A stretch of DNA of 64,000 nucleotides from Limnohabitans sp. 2KL-27 (GCF_001269345.1 NZ_CXOP01000002.1:1488853-1552852), one strand, 5' to 3'; numbered from the stretch's first letter, positions 1 through 10,427 are shown. Numbers and translations are program-made. Notes: a model not told the origin generated them from the sequence alone.

Positions 1-1
1 C

Positions 2-1180
2 AGCCCGCACAGCACTTTGGAAGAGTTGTACTTGGCTGGCGCCTTGATGCGTGGCCTGGGGTCAGACAACATTGACCACCGTCTGCGCAACGCCGAGTTT
101 GCTGTAGCCGAGGGCGTGCGTACCTTGGGCACCTCCATCGCATCACTGAGCACATTGCAGCGCGTGCTGGTCGTGGGCTCCAACCTGCGCAAGGACCACC
201 CGCTGTTTGCCCTGCGCGTGCGCCACGCCGTGCGCCATGGCGCTCAGCTGAACGTCATCACATCGCCAGCGGCTTTCAGCCACGCCGACGCTTGGGCCAT
301 GCCCGTGGCGCAGTCGGTGCTGACCGATGCCTCGGGCTGGGCGCAAGCCTTGGCCGATGTGGCCGCTGCCATTGCTGCAGAAAAGGGTGTGAGCGCTCCC
401 GTGTCCTTGAGCACCACAAGCGGTGCGGGCAACGTCACCGCCCAAGCACAAGCCATCGCCAAGTCCTTGATCGGCGGCGAGCGCAAAGCCGTGTTGCTGG
501 GCAACGCCGCAGCCCACGCTTCGAATGCGTCGACCCTGTTGGCTCTGGCCAATTGGATCGCTGAGCACACCGGTGCCAGCGTCGGTTACCTGACCGAAGC
601 GGCCAACACCGTGGGTGCGCAGTGGGTGGGTGCCCAGCCGCAAACCGGTGGCAAGCACGCCGGCCAGATGCTGGCCGGTGGCCTGAAAGCCGCGATCTTG
701 CTGAACACCGAACCCGAGTTCGACAGCGCTGCAGGTGCTGCCGCAGCCCAGACTTTGGGCCAGGCCGACATGGTCATCACGCTCAGCCCCTTCAAAGCCA
801 ACATGGCGTTCAGCGATGTGTTGTTGCCCATTGCCCCGTTCACCGAAACTTCGGGCAGTTTTGTCAATGCTGAAGGTCGCTTGCAAAGCTTCCATGCCGT
901 GGTCAAGCCTTTGGCCGAAACCCGTCCCGCTTGGAAAGTGCTGCGCGTATTGGCCAATCTGCTCGACATCCCAGGCGTGGCTTTTGAAACGTCCCAAGAC
1001 GTCTTGGCCCGTGCCACAGCCAAGCCCATGACCGCGTCCAACGCCACGCGTGCCGCGATCACCTTGACCGCCACGACGACAGCTCCCGTGAGCGCTTCAA
1101 TTTACCAACTTGACGGCATCGTTCGCCGTGCGCCGTCTTTGCAGCTGACCGCAGACGCTCGCCAGGAGGTGACCCCATGA
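2..1180 (+). CDS. nuoG: NADH-quinone oxidoreductase subunit G, C-terminal part
   Basis: This is the 3' end of nuoG; the reading frame is open to the left edge, so the gene begins outside the window. The visible 390 or so residues belong to the molybdopterin-oxidoreductase-like C-terminal domain of the complex I peripheral arm; the Fe-S-rich N-terminal part is not seen. Residues such as the segment reading [18 protein letters not shown] (around 820-860) match the family, where the domain is structural rather than catalytic. The stop overlaps the nuoH start by four bases (ATGA at 1177), which fixes gene order and indicates translational coupling. Confidence 0.95.
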   Translation, partial: SPHSTLEELYLAGALMRGLGSDNIDHRLRNAEFAVAEGVRTLGTSIASLSTLQRVLVVGSNLRKDHPLFALRVRHAVRHGAQLNVITSPAAFSHADAWAMPVAQSVLTDASGWAQALADVAAAIAAEKGVSAPVSLSTTSGAGNVTAQAQAIAKSLIGGERKAVLLGNAAAHASNASTLLALANWIAEHTGASVGYLTEAANTVGAQWVGAQPQTGGKHAGQMLAGGLKAAILLNTEPEFDSAAGAAAAQTLGQADMVITLSPFKANMAFSDVLLPIAPFTETSGSFVNAEGRLQSFHAVVKPLAETRPAWKVLRVLANLLDIPGVAFETSQDVLARATAKPMTASNATRAAITLTATTTAPVSASIYQLDGIVRRAPSLQLTADARQEVTP

Positions 1181-2259
1181 TTGACGCGCTGTACAACGGC
1201 GGCCTGAATTTGGTGGCTGCCAGCTGGTGGGCCACTTTGGTTTGGCCTGTTTTGTGGATCCTGCTCAAGATTGTTGCCATCCTCGCGCCGCTGATGGGTG
1301 CGGTGGCTTACCTGACACTCTGGGAGCGCAAGCTCCTGGGCTTCATGCAAGTGCGCCATGGCCCCAACCGGGTGGGTCCCATGGGCTTGCTCCAACCCAT
1401 TGCCGACGCGCTCAAGCTCTTGACCAAGGAACTGATCAACCCGACAGCGGCCAGCTTGGGTTTGTTTCGCCTCGGCCCGATCATGGCCATCATGCCGGCC
1501 TTGGCCGCTTGGGTCGCGATTCCCTTTGGCCCCGAGCAGGCGCTGACCAACATCAATGCCGGCTTGCTGCTGGTGATGGCGATCACCTCCATCGAGGTGT
1601 ATGGCGTGATCATCGCGGGTTGGGCCTCCAACTCCAAATACGCCTTCTTGGGTGCGCTGCGTGCATCGGCCCAAATGGTCAGCTACGAAATCGCCATGGG
1701 CTTTTGCTTCCTGGTGGTCTTGATGGTCTCGGGCAGCATGAACCTGACCGAAATCGTGTTGGCGCAAGGCAAGGGCCAGATGGCCCACATGGGCCTGGGC
1801 TTCCTGTCCTGGAACTGGCTGCCGCTGCTGCCGATTTTCTTGGTCTACCTGATCTCGGGCGTGGCAGAAACCAACCGCCACCCCTTTGACGTGGTCGAAG
1901 GCGAAGCCGAAATCGTGGCCGGCCACATGGTCGAGTACTCGGGCATGGGCTTTGCCATCTTCTTCCTGGCCGAGTACGCCAGCATGTGGCTGGTGTCGAT
2001 CTTGGCCGTGATCATGTTCCTGGGTGGCTGGTTGCCGCCCATCGACAGCGCTTTGTTCAACGCCATTCCTGGCTGGATCTGGCTGGGTCTGAAGACCTTC
2101 TTGGTCGTGTCCATGTTCATCTGGATTCGCGCCACCTTCCCGCGCTTCCGCTATGACCAGATCATGCGTCTGGGCTGGAAGATTTTCATCCCGGTCACCC
2201 TGGTGTGGCTGCTGGTGGTGGGCGTTTGGCTTCACTCGCCATGGAACATCTGGAAATAA
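1177..2259 (+). CDS. nuoH: NADH-quinone oxidoreductase subunit H
   Basis: Membrane subunit of complex I that joins the peripheral arm to the proton-pumping arm and helps form the ubiquinone site. The 360-residue product has the usual length, about eight hydrophobic helices, the [24 protein letters not shown] loop near residue 50, and the [15 protein letters not shown] loop near residue 231 that lines the quinone cavity in this family. The ATG start overlaps the nuoG stop and a GGAGG-type ribosome site lies just upstream, so the start is secure. Confidence 0.98.
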   Translation: MIDALYNGGLNLVAASWWATLVWPVLWILLKIVAILAPLMGAVAYLTLWERKLLGFMQVRHGPNRVGPMGLLQPIADALKLLTKELINPTAASLGLFRLGPIMAIMPALAAWVAIPFGPEQALTNINAGLLLVMAITSIEVYGVIIAGWASNSKYAFLGALRASAQMVSYEIAMGFCFLVVLMVSGSMNLTEIVLAQGKGQMAHMGLGFLSWNWLPLLPIFLVYLISGVAETNRHPFDVVEGEAEIVAGHMVEYSGMGFAIFFLAEYASMWLVSILAVIMFLGGWLPPIDSALFNAIPGWIWLGLKTFLVVSMFIWIRATFPRFRYDQIMRLGWKIFIPVTLVWLLVVGVWLHSPWNIWK

Positions 2260-2271
2260 GCGGTGCACCAC

Positions 2272-2781
2272 ATGACCACAATGACTGCTTCCTCTTTCTC
2301 GATCAAGGACTTCCTCAAGAGCTTCATGCTCGTGGAGTTGTTCAAGGGCATGGCCCTGACCGGTCGCTACGCTTTCGCCCGCAAGGTGACGGTGCAGTTT
2401 CCGGAAGAAAAAACACCGCAGTCGCCGCGTTTCCGTGGCCTGCATGCGTTGCGCCGTTATGACAACGGTGAAGAGCGCTGCATCGCCTGCAAACTCTGCG
2501 AAGCTGTGTGCCCTGCGATGGCCATCACCATCGAAGCGGGCCAGCGCGAAGACGGTTCGCGCCGCACCACACGCTACGACATCGACCTGACCAAGTGCAT
2601 TTTTTGCGGCTTTTGCGAAGAAAGCTGCCCAGTCGACTCGATCGTCGAGACGCACATTTTTGAATACCACGGCGAAAAACGCGGTGACCTGTACTTCACC
2701 AAGGACATGTTGCTGGCCGTGGGCGACCGTTACGAAAAAGAGATCGCCGCCGCCAAGGCTGCTGACGCTCCCTACCGTTGA
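2272..2781 (+). CDS. nuoI: NADH-quinone oxidoreductase subunit I
   Basis: Ferredoxin-like subunit of complex I carrying the two [4Fe-4S] clusters (N6a/N6b) that pass electrons toward the quinone. Two CxxCxxCxxxCP motifs are present, beginning near residues 70 ([12 protein letters not shown]) and 109 ([12 protein letters not shown]). Three in-frame starts are possible (GTG 2263, ATG 2272, ATG 2281) and none has a strong ribosome site; I chose ATG 2272 because it gives the usual length of about 169 residues. It lies 12 bases after nuoH. Confidence 0.96.
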   Translation: MTTMTASSFSIKDFLKSFMLVELFKGMALTGRYAFARKVTVQFPEEKTPQSPRFRGLHALRRYDNGEERCIACKLCEAVCPAMAITIEAGQREDGSRRTTRYDIDLTKCIFCGFCEESCPVDSIVETHIFEYHGEKRGDLYFTKDMLLAVGDRYEKEIAAAKAADAPYR

Positions 2782-2818
2782 ACGCCGCCCAGTCCTGAAC
2801 ACTTAAAAAGACAGACCT

Positions 2819-3469
2819 ATGGACGTCAAGACCGGTTTCTTCTACCTCTTCTCGGTGGTGCTGCTGTTTGCAGCTTTCCGGGTGGTGACCGCACGCAACC
2901 CCGTGCATGCCGTGCTGTACCTCATGCTGGCGTTTTCGCAAGCCTCGGCAGTGTGGTTTCTGCTCAATGCCGAATTCCTGGCCATCTTGCTGGTGCTGGT
3001 GTACCTGGGTGCGGTGATGGTGCTGTTCTTGTTCGTGGTGATGATGCTGGACATCCACATCGACACGGTGCGCAGGGGCTTTTGGAAAAACTTCCCGCTC
3101 GCCGCCACCCTGGGGGCCATCGTGGCCCTGGAGATGGCTGCTGTGCTGTTGTCCGGTTTCCGCTTGGCCGAAGCGCCAGCCATGGCCCCGGGTGCTGTGC
3201 CGGTGGACAACGCCAAGGCTCTGGGCATCCTGCTCTACACCGAATACCTGATGCCCATCCAGATCGCTGCGGCCATTTTGTTGGTGGCCATGATTGCGGC
3301 GATTGCCCTGACCCTGCGTGAGCGCAAGGACAGCAAAGCGATTGACCCGTCCGTCCAGGTCCGTGTGCGTGCGGCCGACCGGATGCAAGTGGTCAAGATG
3401 GCCCCGACCCAAGCGGCGCCTGCCCCGGTGGTGGCGGTCGAAGCAACGCCTGAAGAGGTGAAGAAATGA
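2819..3469 (+). CDS. nuoJ: NADH-quinone oxidoreductase subunit J
   Basis: Small membrane subunit of complex I with about five hydrophobic helices in the first 170 residues, including the conserved [18 protein letters not shown] helix near residue 60 that contains the pi-bulge in complex I structures. The C-terminal 45 residues form a charged, Ala/Pro-rich soluble tail. The stop overlaps the nuoK start. Confidence 0.96.
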   Translation: MDVKTGFFYLFSVVLLFAAFRVVTARNPVHAVLYLMLAFSQASAVWFLLNAEFLAILLVLVYLGAVMVLFLFVVMMLDIHIDTVRRGFWKNFPLAATLGAIVALEMAAVLLSGFRLAEAPAMAPGAVPVDNAKALGILLYTEYLMPIQIAAAILLVAMIAAIALTLRERKDSKAIDPSVQVRVRAADRMQVVKMAPTQAAPAPVVAVEATPEEVKK

Positions 3470-3777
3470 TGACACTGACCCTGGGACATTACCTGTCGCT
3501 CGGCGCAATGCTGTTCGCATTGGCCGTGATCGGCATCTTCCTGAACCGCAAAAACCTGATCGTTTTGCTCATGGCCATCGAGCTGATGCTGCTGGCTGTA
3601 AACATGAACTTTGTAGCGTTCTCTCACTACCTCGGTGACATGCACGGCCAAGTGTTTGTGTTTTTCATCCTCACGGTCGCTGCGGCCGAATCGGCCATTG
3701 GCCTGGCGATCCTGGTGCTGTTGTTCCGCAACAAGAACAACATCAACGTGGACGAACTCAATTCGCTCAAGGGTTAA
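3466..3777 (+). CDS. nuoK: NADH-quinone oxidoreductase subunit K
   Basis: Three-helix Mrp-type membrane subunit of complex I (about 102 residues). The sequence has the family features [19 protein letters not shown] at the N-terminus and the buried glutamates in [14 protein letters not shown] and [13 protein letters not shown] that take part in proton transfer. Tandem ATGs (3466 and 3469) overlap the nuoJ stop; either could be used. Confidence 0.96.
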   Translation: MMTLTLGHYLSLGAMLFALAVIGIFLNRKNLIVLLMAIELMLLAVNMNFVAFSHYLGDMHGQVFVFFILTVAAAESAIGLAILVLLFRNKNNINVDELNSLKG

Positions 3778-3784
3778 CAAGAAT

Positions 3785-5818
3785 ATGAGTCAAACCCTCA
3801 ACGCAAGCACGCTGCTGGCTGTGCCGCTCGCGCCCCTGGTGGGCTCGGTGCTGGCCGGTGTTCTCGGTACCCAATTCGGTGGCAACTGGATTGGCCGTCG
3901 CCTGTCCCACACCTTGACCATTCTGGGTGTGCTGGTGGCGTTCATCCTCTCGGCCATGACGCTCAAGAGCGTCATCGACGGTGCCCGTTTCAACGAGACC
4001 CTCTACACCTGGATGGTGGTGGGCGGTTTGAAGATGGAAATCGGCTTCTTGGTCGACGGCATCACTGCCATGATGATGTGTGTGGTGACCTTTGTGTCGC
4101 TGATGGTGCACATCTACACCATTGGGTACATGGAGGAAGATGAAGGCTACAACCGCTTTTTCGCCTACATCTCGCTGTTCACCTTCTCCATGCTGATGCT
4201 CGTCATGAGCAACAACTTGCTGCAACTGTTCTTCGGCTGGGAAGCCGTGGGCTTGGTGTCCTATTTGCTGATCGGTTTTTGGTACAACAAACCCACCGCC
4301 ATCTTCGCCAACATGAAGGCCTTTTTGGTCAACCGGGTGGGTGACTTCGGTTTTATCCTCGGCATTGGCTTGATCGCCGCCTACACCGGCACGCTCAATT
4401 ACACCGAGCTGTTTGCCAAAGCGGGCGAGTTGGCGGCCATTGATTTTCCTTGGTACGTTTTTGGCATGGACGCCATGCTGATCACCGTGATCTGCATTTG
4501 CTTGTTCATCGGTGCCATGGGCAAATCGGCCCAGTTCCCGCTGCATGTGTGGTTGCCCGACTCCATGGAAGGCCCCACGCCCATCTCCGCCCTGATCCAC
4601 GCCGCCACCATGGTCACGGCCGGTATCTTCATGGTGGCCCGCATGTCGCCACTGTTCGAGTTGTCTGACGCGGCTTTGAACTTCATGATGGTCATTGGCT
4701 CGATCACCGCTTTGTTCATGGGCTTTTTGGGCATCATCCAAAACGACATCAAGCGTGTGGTGGCTTATTCCACCTTGTCGCAGTTGGGCTACATGACCGT
4801 GGCTTTGGGCGCTTCGGCCTACTCGGTGGCGGTGTTCCACCTGATGACGCATGCATTCTTCAAAGCTTTGCTGTTCTTGGGGGCAGGCTCGGTCATCATG
4901 GGCATGCACCACAACCAAGACATCCGCTGGATGGGTGGCGTGCGCAAGTACATGCCCATCACCTGGATCACTTCTTTGCTGGGGTCTCTGGCCCTGATCG
5001 GCACACCCTTGTTCTCGGGTTTTTATTCCAAGGACAGCATCATCGAAGCCGTGCACCTGAGCACCTTGCCTGCCGCTGGCTTTGCCAACTTCGCGGTGCT
5101 CGCTGGCGTGTTCGTCACCGCCTTCTACTCGTTCCGCATGTATTTCCTGGTTTTCCACGGCCAAGAGCGCTACGACCAGAACCCGGATGCACACCATGGT
5201 CACGATGACCACCACGGTCATGATGATCACGGTCACGACAAACCCCACGAATCGCCTTGGGTGGTCACCGTGCCACTGGTCTTGCTGGCGATTCCTTCGG
5301 TGGTGATCGGTTTCATGACCATCCAGCCCATGTTGTACGGTGACTTCTTCAAAGACGTGATCTTTGTCGATGCGGCCAAGCACCCCGCGATGCAGCAACT
5401 CGGCGAGTTGTTCCACGGCCCTGTGGCCATGGCGCTGCACGGTCTGAGCACAGCACCGTTCTGGTTGGCCTTGGCCGGTGTGGTGACAGCCTGGTACATG
5501 TATTTGGTCAACCCCAAGGTCCCCGCCTTCTTTGCCCGGGCCTTGCGTCCGCTGATCGTGGTCATGGAGAACAAGTACTTCATGGACTGGATCAACGAAA
5601 ACATCCTGGCCAAGGGCGCTCGCGGCTTGGGCATGGGCCTGTGGAAGGTGGGCGACCGCGCCATAATCGACGGCTTGGTTGTCAACGGCTCTTGGAAAGT
5701 CGTGGGCCTGGTCTCCGGCATGGTGCGCTGGTTCCAGTCGGGCTTCCTGTACCACTACGCCCTGGTCATGATTTTGGGTGTGTTCGTGCTGATGACGTAT
5801 TTCGTCTGGCTCGCTTAA
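3785..5818 (+). CDS. nuoL: NADH-quinone oxidoreductase subunit L
   Basis: Largest antiporter-like proton-pumping subunit of complex I, 677 residues. Family signatures include FFGWEAVGLVSYLLIGFWY and the LHVWLPDSMEGPTPISALIHAATMVTAG segment, plus a long C-terminal lateral helix region. ATG 3785 is chosen, just after the nuoK stop; the frame is open further upstream but that part only overlaps nuoK. Near residues 466-488 there is a histidine/aspartate-rich insertion with repeats of HGHDDH in a loop between helices, an addition to the E. coli protein. Confidence 0.97.
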   Translation: MSQTLNASTLLAVPLAPLVGSVLAGVLGTQFGGNWIGRRLSHTLTILGVLVAFILSAMTLKSVIDGARFNETLYTWMVVGGLKMEIGFLVDGITAMMMCVVTFVSLMVHIYTIGYMEEDEGYNRFFAYISLFTFSMLMLVMSNNLLQLFFGWEAVGLVSYLLIGFWYNKPTAIFANMKAFLVNRVGDFGFILGIGLIAAYTGTLNYTELFAKAGELAAIDFPWYVFGMDAMLITVICICLFIGAMGKSAQFPLHVWLPDSMEGPTPISALIHAATMVTAGIFMVARMSPLFELSDAALNFMMVIGSITALFMGFLGIIQNDIKRVVAYSTLSQLGYMTVALGASAYSVAVFHLMTHAFFKALLFLGAGSVIMGMHHNQDIRWMGGVRKYMPITWITSLLGSLALIGTPLFSGFYSKDSIIEAVHLSTLPAAGFANFAVLAGVFVTAFYSFRMYFLVFHGQERYDQNPDAHHGHDDHHGHDDHGHDKPHESPWVVTVPLVLLAIPSVVIGFMTIQPMLYGDFFKDVIFVDAAKHPAMQQLGELFHGPVAMALHGLSTAPFWLALAGVVTAWYMYLVNPKVPAFFARALRPLIVVMENKYFMDWINENILAKGARGLGMGLWKVGDRAIIDGLVVNGSWKVVGLVSGMVRWFQSGFLYHYALVMILGVFVLMTYFVWLA

Positions 5819-5840
5819 CGGTTTTGAGGACAAGATAAAA

Positions 5841-7316
5841 ATGGGATTGTTAAGCCTTGCCATCTGGATGCCGATCGCTTTCGGCATCGTCTTGCTGGCC
5901 CTCGGTCGAGACAGCCAAGCCCGCGCGGTGCGCTGGTTGGCGCTGGTCGGATCGATCGCCAGTTTTGCGGTCACCTTGCCCCTGTATTCGGGCTTCCAGC
6001 TCGGCTCGTCGGCCATGCAGTTTGTCGAAAAATCCTCGTGGATCGAGCGTTTCAATGTGCACTACCACTTGGGCGTGGACGGCATTTCGCTGTGGCTGGT
6101 GCTGCTCACCGCGTTCATCAACGTGATCGTGGTCATCGCGGGCTGGGAAGTCATCACCCGCAAAGTCAACCAGTACATGGCCGCTTTCCTGATCCTGTCG
6201 GGCCTGATGATTGGCGTGTTCAGTGCCCTCGACGGTATCTTGTTCTATGTCTTCTTCGAAGCCACTTTGATCCCGATGTACCTGATCATCGGCATCTGGG
6301 GCGGCCCGAACAAGATTTACGCGGCCTTCAAGTTTTTCCTGTACACCTTGCTCGGCTCTTTGTTGATGCTGATTGCCCTGATTTACCTCTACGTGGCTTC
6401 TGGCGGCAGTTTTGATATCCTGACCTGGCACAAGTTGCCCTTGTCGGGCTCTGTGCAGACCTTGCTTTTCTTTGCTTTCTTTGCGGCGTTTGCCGTGAAG
6501 GTGCCGATGTGGCCGGTGCACACCTGGTTGCCCGATGTGCACGTCGAAGCGCCCACAGGCGGCTCGGCTGTGCTGGCGGCCATCATGCTCAAGCTGGGCG
6601 CTTATGGTTTCCTGCGGTTTTCGATGCCCATTGCACCCGATGCCGCACGCGAGTGGGGCATGTTCATCATCGTGTTGTCGCTGGTGGCTGTGGTCTACGT
6701 GGGCTTGGTGGCCATGGTGCAGCAGGACATGAAAAAGCTGGTGGCGTACTCGTCGGTGGCGCACATGGGTTTTGTGACGCTGGGTTTCTTCATCTTCAAC
6801 CCTCTGGGCGTGTCCGGCGGCATTGTGCAGATGATTGCCCACGGCTTTGTGTCGGCGGCCATGTTCTTGTCGATTGGTGTGTTGTACGACCGTGTGCATT
6901 CGCGTGAAATCGCCAGTTATGGGGGGGTGGTGAATACCATGCCCAAGTTCGCAGCCTTTGCCCTGTTCTTTGCCATGGCCAACTGCGGCTTGCCAGGCAC
7001 GGCCGGTTTTGTGGGCGAGTGGATGGTCATCCTGGGTGCCGTGAAGTTCAACTTCTGGATCGGCTTGCTGTCGGCTTCCGCCCTGATCTTTGGCGCTGCT
7101 TACACCCTGTGGATGTTCAAGCGCGTGTATTTGGGGCCAGTGGCCAACAACGATGTCAAGGAACTGACCGACATCAATGGCCGCGAATTCCTCATGCTGG
7201 CCTTGCTGGCTGCTGCTGTGCTGTACATGGGGGTCTACCCCAAACCTTTCACCGACGTGATGGAAACCTCGGTGGCCGACTTGCTCACGCATGTGGCCCT
7301 GTCCAAGCTGCCTTGA
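5841..7316 (+). CDS. nuoM: NADH-quinone oxidoreductase subunit M
   Basis: Second antiporter-like proton-pumping subunit of complex I; 491 residues with about 14 hydrophobic helices. The conserved glutamate helix (FFEATLIPMYLIIGIWGG) and the VPMWPVHTWLPDVHVEAPTGGS segment are present. A GAGGA ribosome site precedes ATG 5841. It sits 22 bases after nuoL in the same operon. Confidence 0.97.
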   Translation: MGLLSLAIWMPIAFGIVLLALGRDSQARAVRWLALVGSIASFAVTLPLYSGFQLGSSAMQFVEKSSWIERFNVHYHLGVDGISLWLVLLTAFINVIVVIAGWEVITRKVNQYMAAFLILSGLMIGVFSALDGILFYVFFEATLIPMYLIIGIWGGPNKIYAAFKFFLYTLLGSLLMLIALIYLYVASGGSFDILTWHKLPLSGSVQTLLFFAFFAAFAVKVPMWPVHTWLPDVHVEAPTGGSAVLAAIMLKLGAYGFLRFSMPIAPDAAREWGMFIIVLSLVAVVYVGLVAMVQQDMKKLVAYSSVAHMGFVTLGFFIFNPLGVSGGIVQMIAHGFVSAAMFLSIGVLYDRVHSREIASYGGVVNTMPKFAAFALFFAMANCGLPGTAGFVGEWMVILGAVKFNFWIGLLSASALIFGAAYTLWMFKRVYLGPVANNDVKELTDINGREFLMLALLAAAVLYMGVYPKPFTDVMETSVADLLTHVALSKLP

Positions 7317-7365
7317 GCAGCGGTTTTGAACGTTTAGCCTGATTAGAAGAATTGAGAGATCACAG

Positions 7366-8853
7366 ATGATGGACAACTCCAGCTGGATGACGGTTTACCC
7401 CGAGATCGTGTTGCTGGTCATGGCTTGCGTGATTGCGCTGGCCGACCTCTTCGTGAAAGGCCCCAAGCGCACCGCCACGTATGTCCTGACCTTGTTGTCT
7501 TTGGGCGGCGTGGCCTTGTTGCATGCCCTGTATGCCGATGCCGGCCAGACCCTTTATGGCTTTGGTCGTTTGGTGGTGAGTGACCCCATGGGCCACTGGC
7601 TCAAGTGTTTTGCCACCATCGCCGTCATGGTGACCTTGGTTTATTCGCGCCCTTATGCGGCAGACCGCGACATGCTGCGCGGCGGTGAGTTGTTCAGCCT
7701 GAGTGTGTTTGCCTTGCTGGGCATGAGCTTCATGATCTCGGGCCAGAACTTCATCGTCATCTATTTGGGCTTGGAATTGCTCACCTTGTCCAGCTATGCG
7801 CTGGTGGCCTTGCGCCGTGACCACACGCAAGCGACCGAAGCGGCCATGAAGTACTTTGTGCTGGGCGCCATGGCCTCGGGGTTCTTGCTGTATGGCATGT
7901 CCATGATGTACGGCGCCACCGGCAGCCTGGAGTTGTCCGAAGTCATGAAGGCGATTGCCACTGGCCAAGTCAACCGCCAGGTGCTGGTTTTTGGTCTGGT
8001 TTTCATCGTCTCGGGCTTGGCTTTCAAGATCGGCGCAGTGCCTTTCCACATGTGGATTCCCGACGTCTACCAAGGCGCCCCCACTGCAGCCACGCTCATG
8101 ATTGGTGGCGCACCCAAGCTGGCCGCGTTCGCCATCATGATCCGCTTGTTGGTCGAGGGCATGCTGCCTTTGGCGTTTGACTGGCAACAAATGTTGTCCC
8201 TCTTGGCCATCGGTTCGTTGTTGATTGGTAACTTGGCAGCGATTGCCCAGACCAACCTCAAGCGCATGCTCGCTTACTCGACCATTGCACAAATGGGTTT
8301 TGTCTTGCTGGGCTTTGTGGCGGGCGTCATCAACGGCCAAACCACTTTGGCCGCCAACGCCTACAGCTCGGCCATGTTCTACATCGTCTCGTATGTGCTG
8401 ACCACTTTGGCGGTTTTCGGCGTGATCATGCTGCTGGCGCGCCAGGGCTTCGAGAGCGAAGAAATCACCGACCTGGCGGGCCTCAACCAACGCAGCCCTC
8501 TGTATGCAGGCGTGATGGCGATTTGTCTGTTCTCCATGGCGGGCATTCCGCCCATGGTGGGCTTTTATGCCAAATTGTCGGTCTTGCAATCGCTCATGGT
8601 CTCGGGCCAAGGCTTCTACATCGGCTTGGCCATCTTTGCCGTGATCATGTCCTTGATCGGCGCTTTCTATTACCTGCGCGTGGTTAAGGTCATGTACTTT
8701 GATGAGCCGGTCACCGCCACCACCGTATCGGCCGATGCCGACGTGCGCGTGGTGTTGTCGATCAATGGTTTGTTGGTGCTGGTTCTGGGTGTCTTCCCAG
8801 GGGCCTTGATGGCGCTGTGCGCCAACGCCGTGGCCCGCATGTTGGCCATCTGA
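7366..8853 (+). CDS. nuoN: NADH-quinone oxidoreductase subunit N
   Basis: Third antiporter-like membrane subunit of complex I (495 residues). It shows the family helices IYLGLELLTLSSYALVAL and VPFHMWIPDVYQGAPTAAT with the conserved lysine and glutamate of the proton path. Start at tandem ATGs 7366/7369. It is the last complex I subunit gene; nuoA-F lie outside the window to the left. Confidence 0.97.
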   Translation: MMDNSSWMTVYPEIVLLVMACVIALADLFVKGPKRTATYVLTLLSLGGVALLHALYADAGQTLYGFGRLVVSDPMGHWLKCFATIAVMVTLVYSRPYAADRDMLRGGELFSLSVFALLGMSFMISGQNFIVIYLGLELLTLSSYALVALRRDHTQATEAAMKYFVLGAMASGFLLYGMSMMYGATGSLELSEVMKAIATGQVNRQVLVFGLVFIVSGLAFKIGAVPFHMWIPDVYQGAPTAATLMIGGAPKLAAFAIMIRLLVEGMLPLAFDWQQMLSLLAIGSLLIGNLAAIAQTNLKRMLAYSTIAQMGFVLLGFVAGVINGQTTLAANAYSSAMFYIVSYVLTTLAVFGVIMLLARQGFESEEITDLAGLNQRSPLYAGVMAICLFSMAGIPPMVGFYAKLSVLQSLMVSGQGFYIGLAIFAVIMSLIGAFYYLRVVKVMYFDEPVTATTVSADADVRVVLSINGLLVLVLGVFPGALMALCANAVARMLAI

Positions 8854-8863
8854 GCCCACCCCC

Positions 8864-9166
8864 ATGTCCACCTCAACGCAAATTGCCTTTTTGGTGTTGC
8901 TGGCTTTGTTGGCGGCCAACTTGCCCTTCGCCAACCAGCGCATTTTGTTGGTGGGGCCGCAGCGCAGCTCCAAACCGCTGTTTTGGCGCTTGATCGAATT
9001 GGTGGCGCTTTACTTTGTGGTGGGCGGCATCGGTCTGGCACTTGAGAACCACAACGGACAAATCGCCCCCCAGGGCTGGGAGTTTTACGCCGTCACCGGC
9101 ACCATGTTTGTGACGCTGGCCTTCCCCGGTTTTGTTTACCGTTACCTGATGCACCGCAAGCATTGA
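8864..9166 (+). CDS. DUF2818 family membrane protein
   Basis: A 100-residue protein with three hydrophobic segments (about 5-22, 43-62 and 78-95). It matches the DUF2818 family, which in betaproteobacteria is repeatedly found directly after nuoN. The function is unknown; its fixed place 10 bases after nuoN suggests an accessory role in complex I assembly or stability, which is inference only. Confidence 0.85.
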   Translation: MSTSTQIAFLVLLALLAANLPFANQRILLVGPQRSSKPLFWRLIELVALYFVVGGIGLALENHNGQIAPQGWEFYAVTGTMFVTLAFPGFVYRYLMHRKH

Positions 9167-9190
9167 ACGGCCGCTTGCCGGCCTACATGC

Positions 9191-9775
9191 ATGTCTGACG
9201 ATCATTTGATCGAGCACAAGGTGAGCCAGCAGGAATTGCTGCGCGGTCACTTTCTGCACGCTTTTCGCGACACGGTTCGCTTGCCCAACCAAGACTTGGC
9301 CACGCGTGAGTACGTGGTCCACCCCGGTGCGGTGATGGTCATACCGATGCTGGACACCCCTGAGGGCTTGCACCTGGTGCTGGAGCGCCAATACCGCTAC
9401 CCGGTGGGGCAGGTCATGATCGAGTTCCCGGCAGGCAAGCTCGATGCGGGTGAAGACCCCTGGTTGTGCGCCCAGCGAGAACTCCAAGAAGAAACCGGGT
9501 ACACCGCACGCCAGTGGGCGAGGGCGGGTGTTTTGCACCCGGTGATCGCGTATTCGACCGAGGCGATCGAGATCTGGTTTGCCAAAGACCTGATTCTTGG
9601 CGAGCGGAAACTCGATGCCGAAGAGTTTCTGGATGTGTTCACGGCCACGCCCACCCAGTTGATGGCCTGGTGCCGGGACGGGCAAGTGACCGATGCCAAA
9701 ACCCTCACGGGTGCGCTTTGGTTGCAAAATACCTTGTCAGGCCATTGGCCACTGATTTGGCAATCCTTGCCCTGA
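9191..9775 (+). CDS. NUDIX hydrolase, ADP-ribose pyrophosphatase type
   Basis: Hydrolyses nucleoside diphosphates linked to another group; sequence style is that of ADP-sugar/ADP-ribose pyrophosphatases (NudF-like). The Nudix box GX5EX7REXQEEXGX is intact at about residues 82-104 (from GKLDAGED to RELQEETGY), supplying the metal-binding glutamates. The upstream segment RQYRYPVGQVMIEFPAG is typical of the ADP-ribose group. Co-directional with the nuo operon 25 bases after DUF2818; a link to NAD turnover is possible but not shown. Confidence 0.9.
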   Translation: MSDDHLIEHKVSQQELLRGHFLHAFRDTVRLPNQDLATREYVVHPGAVMVIPMLDTPEGLHLVLERQYRYPVGQVMIEFPAGKLDAGEDPWLCAQRELQEETGYTARQWARAGVLHPVIAYSTEAIEIWFAKDLILGERKLDAEEFLDVFTATPTQLMAWCRDGQVTDAKTLTGALWLQNTLSGHWPLIWQSLP

Positions 9776-9787
9776 AACACACCGCCC

Positions 9788-10309
9788 ATGAAAGTCCTCG
9801 ATCTTCAATGTTCGCAGGGCCACAGCTTTGAAGGCTGGTTTGGCTCGCAAGACGACTACGACGCGCAGCGTGCGCGTGGCCTGCTCACGTGCCCGGTGTG
9901 CAACGACAGTGAGATCGTCAAAATGCTCTCGGCTCCCCGCTTGAATCTGGGGCATGGCGTGGCCCCGAGTGCAACGCCGGTGGCAGATACCCCACCTTCC
10001 AATGCCTCGGCCTCGGCGGTGCCTGCGTCTCAAAGCCTGAGCGGCCCCAAGCCCGATTTGCCCATGGCGCCCGGTGCCTTGCAGCACATGCAAGCAGCCA
10101 TGATGAACATGGTGCGCCACGTGATGGCCAACACCGAAGATGTCGGCCCCCAGTTTGCTGAAGAGGCCCGCAAAATCCATTACGGCGAACGCGAAGAGCG
10201 CAACATCCGGGGCCAAGCCACCCGAGAAGAAACCGAAGCCCTGCTCGATGAAGGCATCGATGTCATGCCCTTGCCCATCCCAGAAAACCTCAAGGGTCCG
10301 CTGCAATAA
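9788..10309 (+). CDS. DUF1178 family protein
   Basis: A 173-residue soluble protein of the DUF1178 family. The N-terminus has the conserved LQCSQGHSFEGWFGS segment and a CPVC pair near residue 38, suggesting a zinc-ribbon-like fold. The middle is Ala/Pro-rich and the C-terminal half is predicted helical with the conserved HYGEREERNIRGQAT stretch. Function is unknown. It lies 12 bases after the NUDIX gene, probably co-transcribed. Confidence 0.88.
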   Translation: MKVLDLQCSQGHSFEGWFGSQDDYDAQRARGLLTCPVCNDSEIVKMLSAPRLNLGHGVAPSATPVADTPPSNASASAVPASQSLSGPKPDLPMAPGALQHMQAAMMNMVRHVMANTEDVGPQFAEEARKIHYGEREERNIRGQATREETEALLDEGIDVMPLPIPENLKGPLQ

Positions 10310-10353
10310 AAGCACAGCCTGTGCTTTGTGCGGGATCGTGAGGAAAATGACTG

Positions 10354-10427
10354 TGTGGGCGCTTGTCCCCGCCCGCGAATGACGGCCCCACCAGAGGTTC
10401 GTTCGGCCGCAGGGGAGACCGCCCACA
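10354..10427. repeat. REP-type inverted repeat pair, copy 1
   Basis: Two inverted half-units (TGTGGGCG... and ...CGCCCACA) flank a short spacer between DUF1178 and arfB. The halves share the frame GTGGGmG-n-CCCCnGCnnnCGAAtG seen at five other intergenic sites in this window; this copy is among the more diverged. Confidence 0.75.

Noticed and set aside
3767..6055. Long antisense open frame (762 codons) across nuoL
   Set aside because: His/Gln/Asp-rich shadow of a high-GC gene with strong codon bias; no family resemblance, while nuoL is unambiguous. The same applies to long antisense frames at 44820-46913, 46741-48915, 54362-56218 and 60634-62790.
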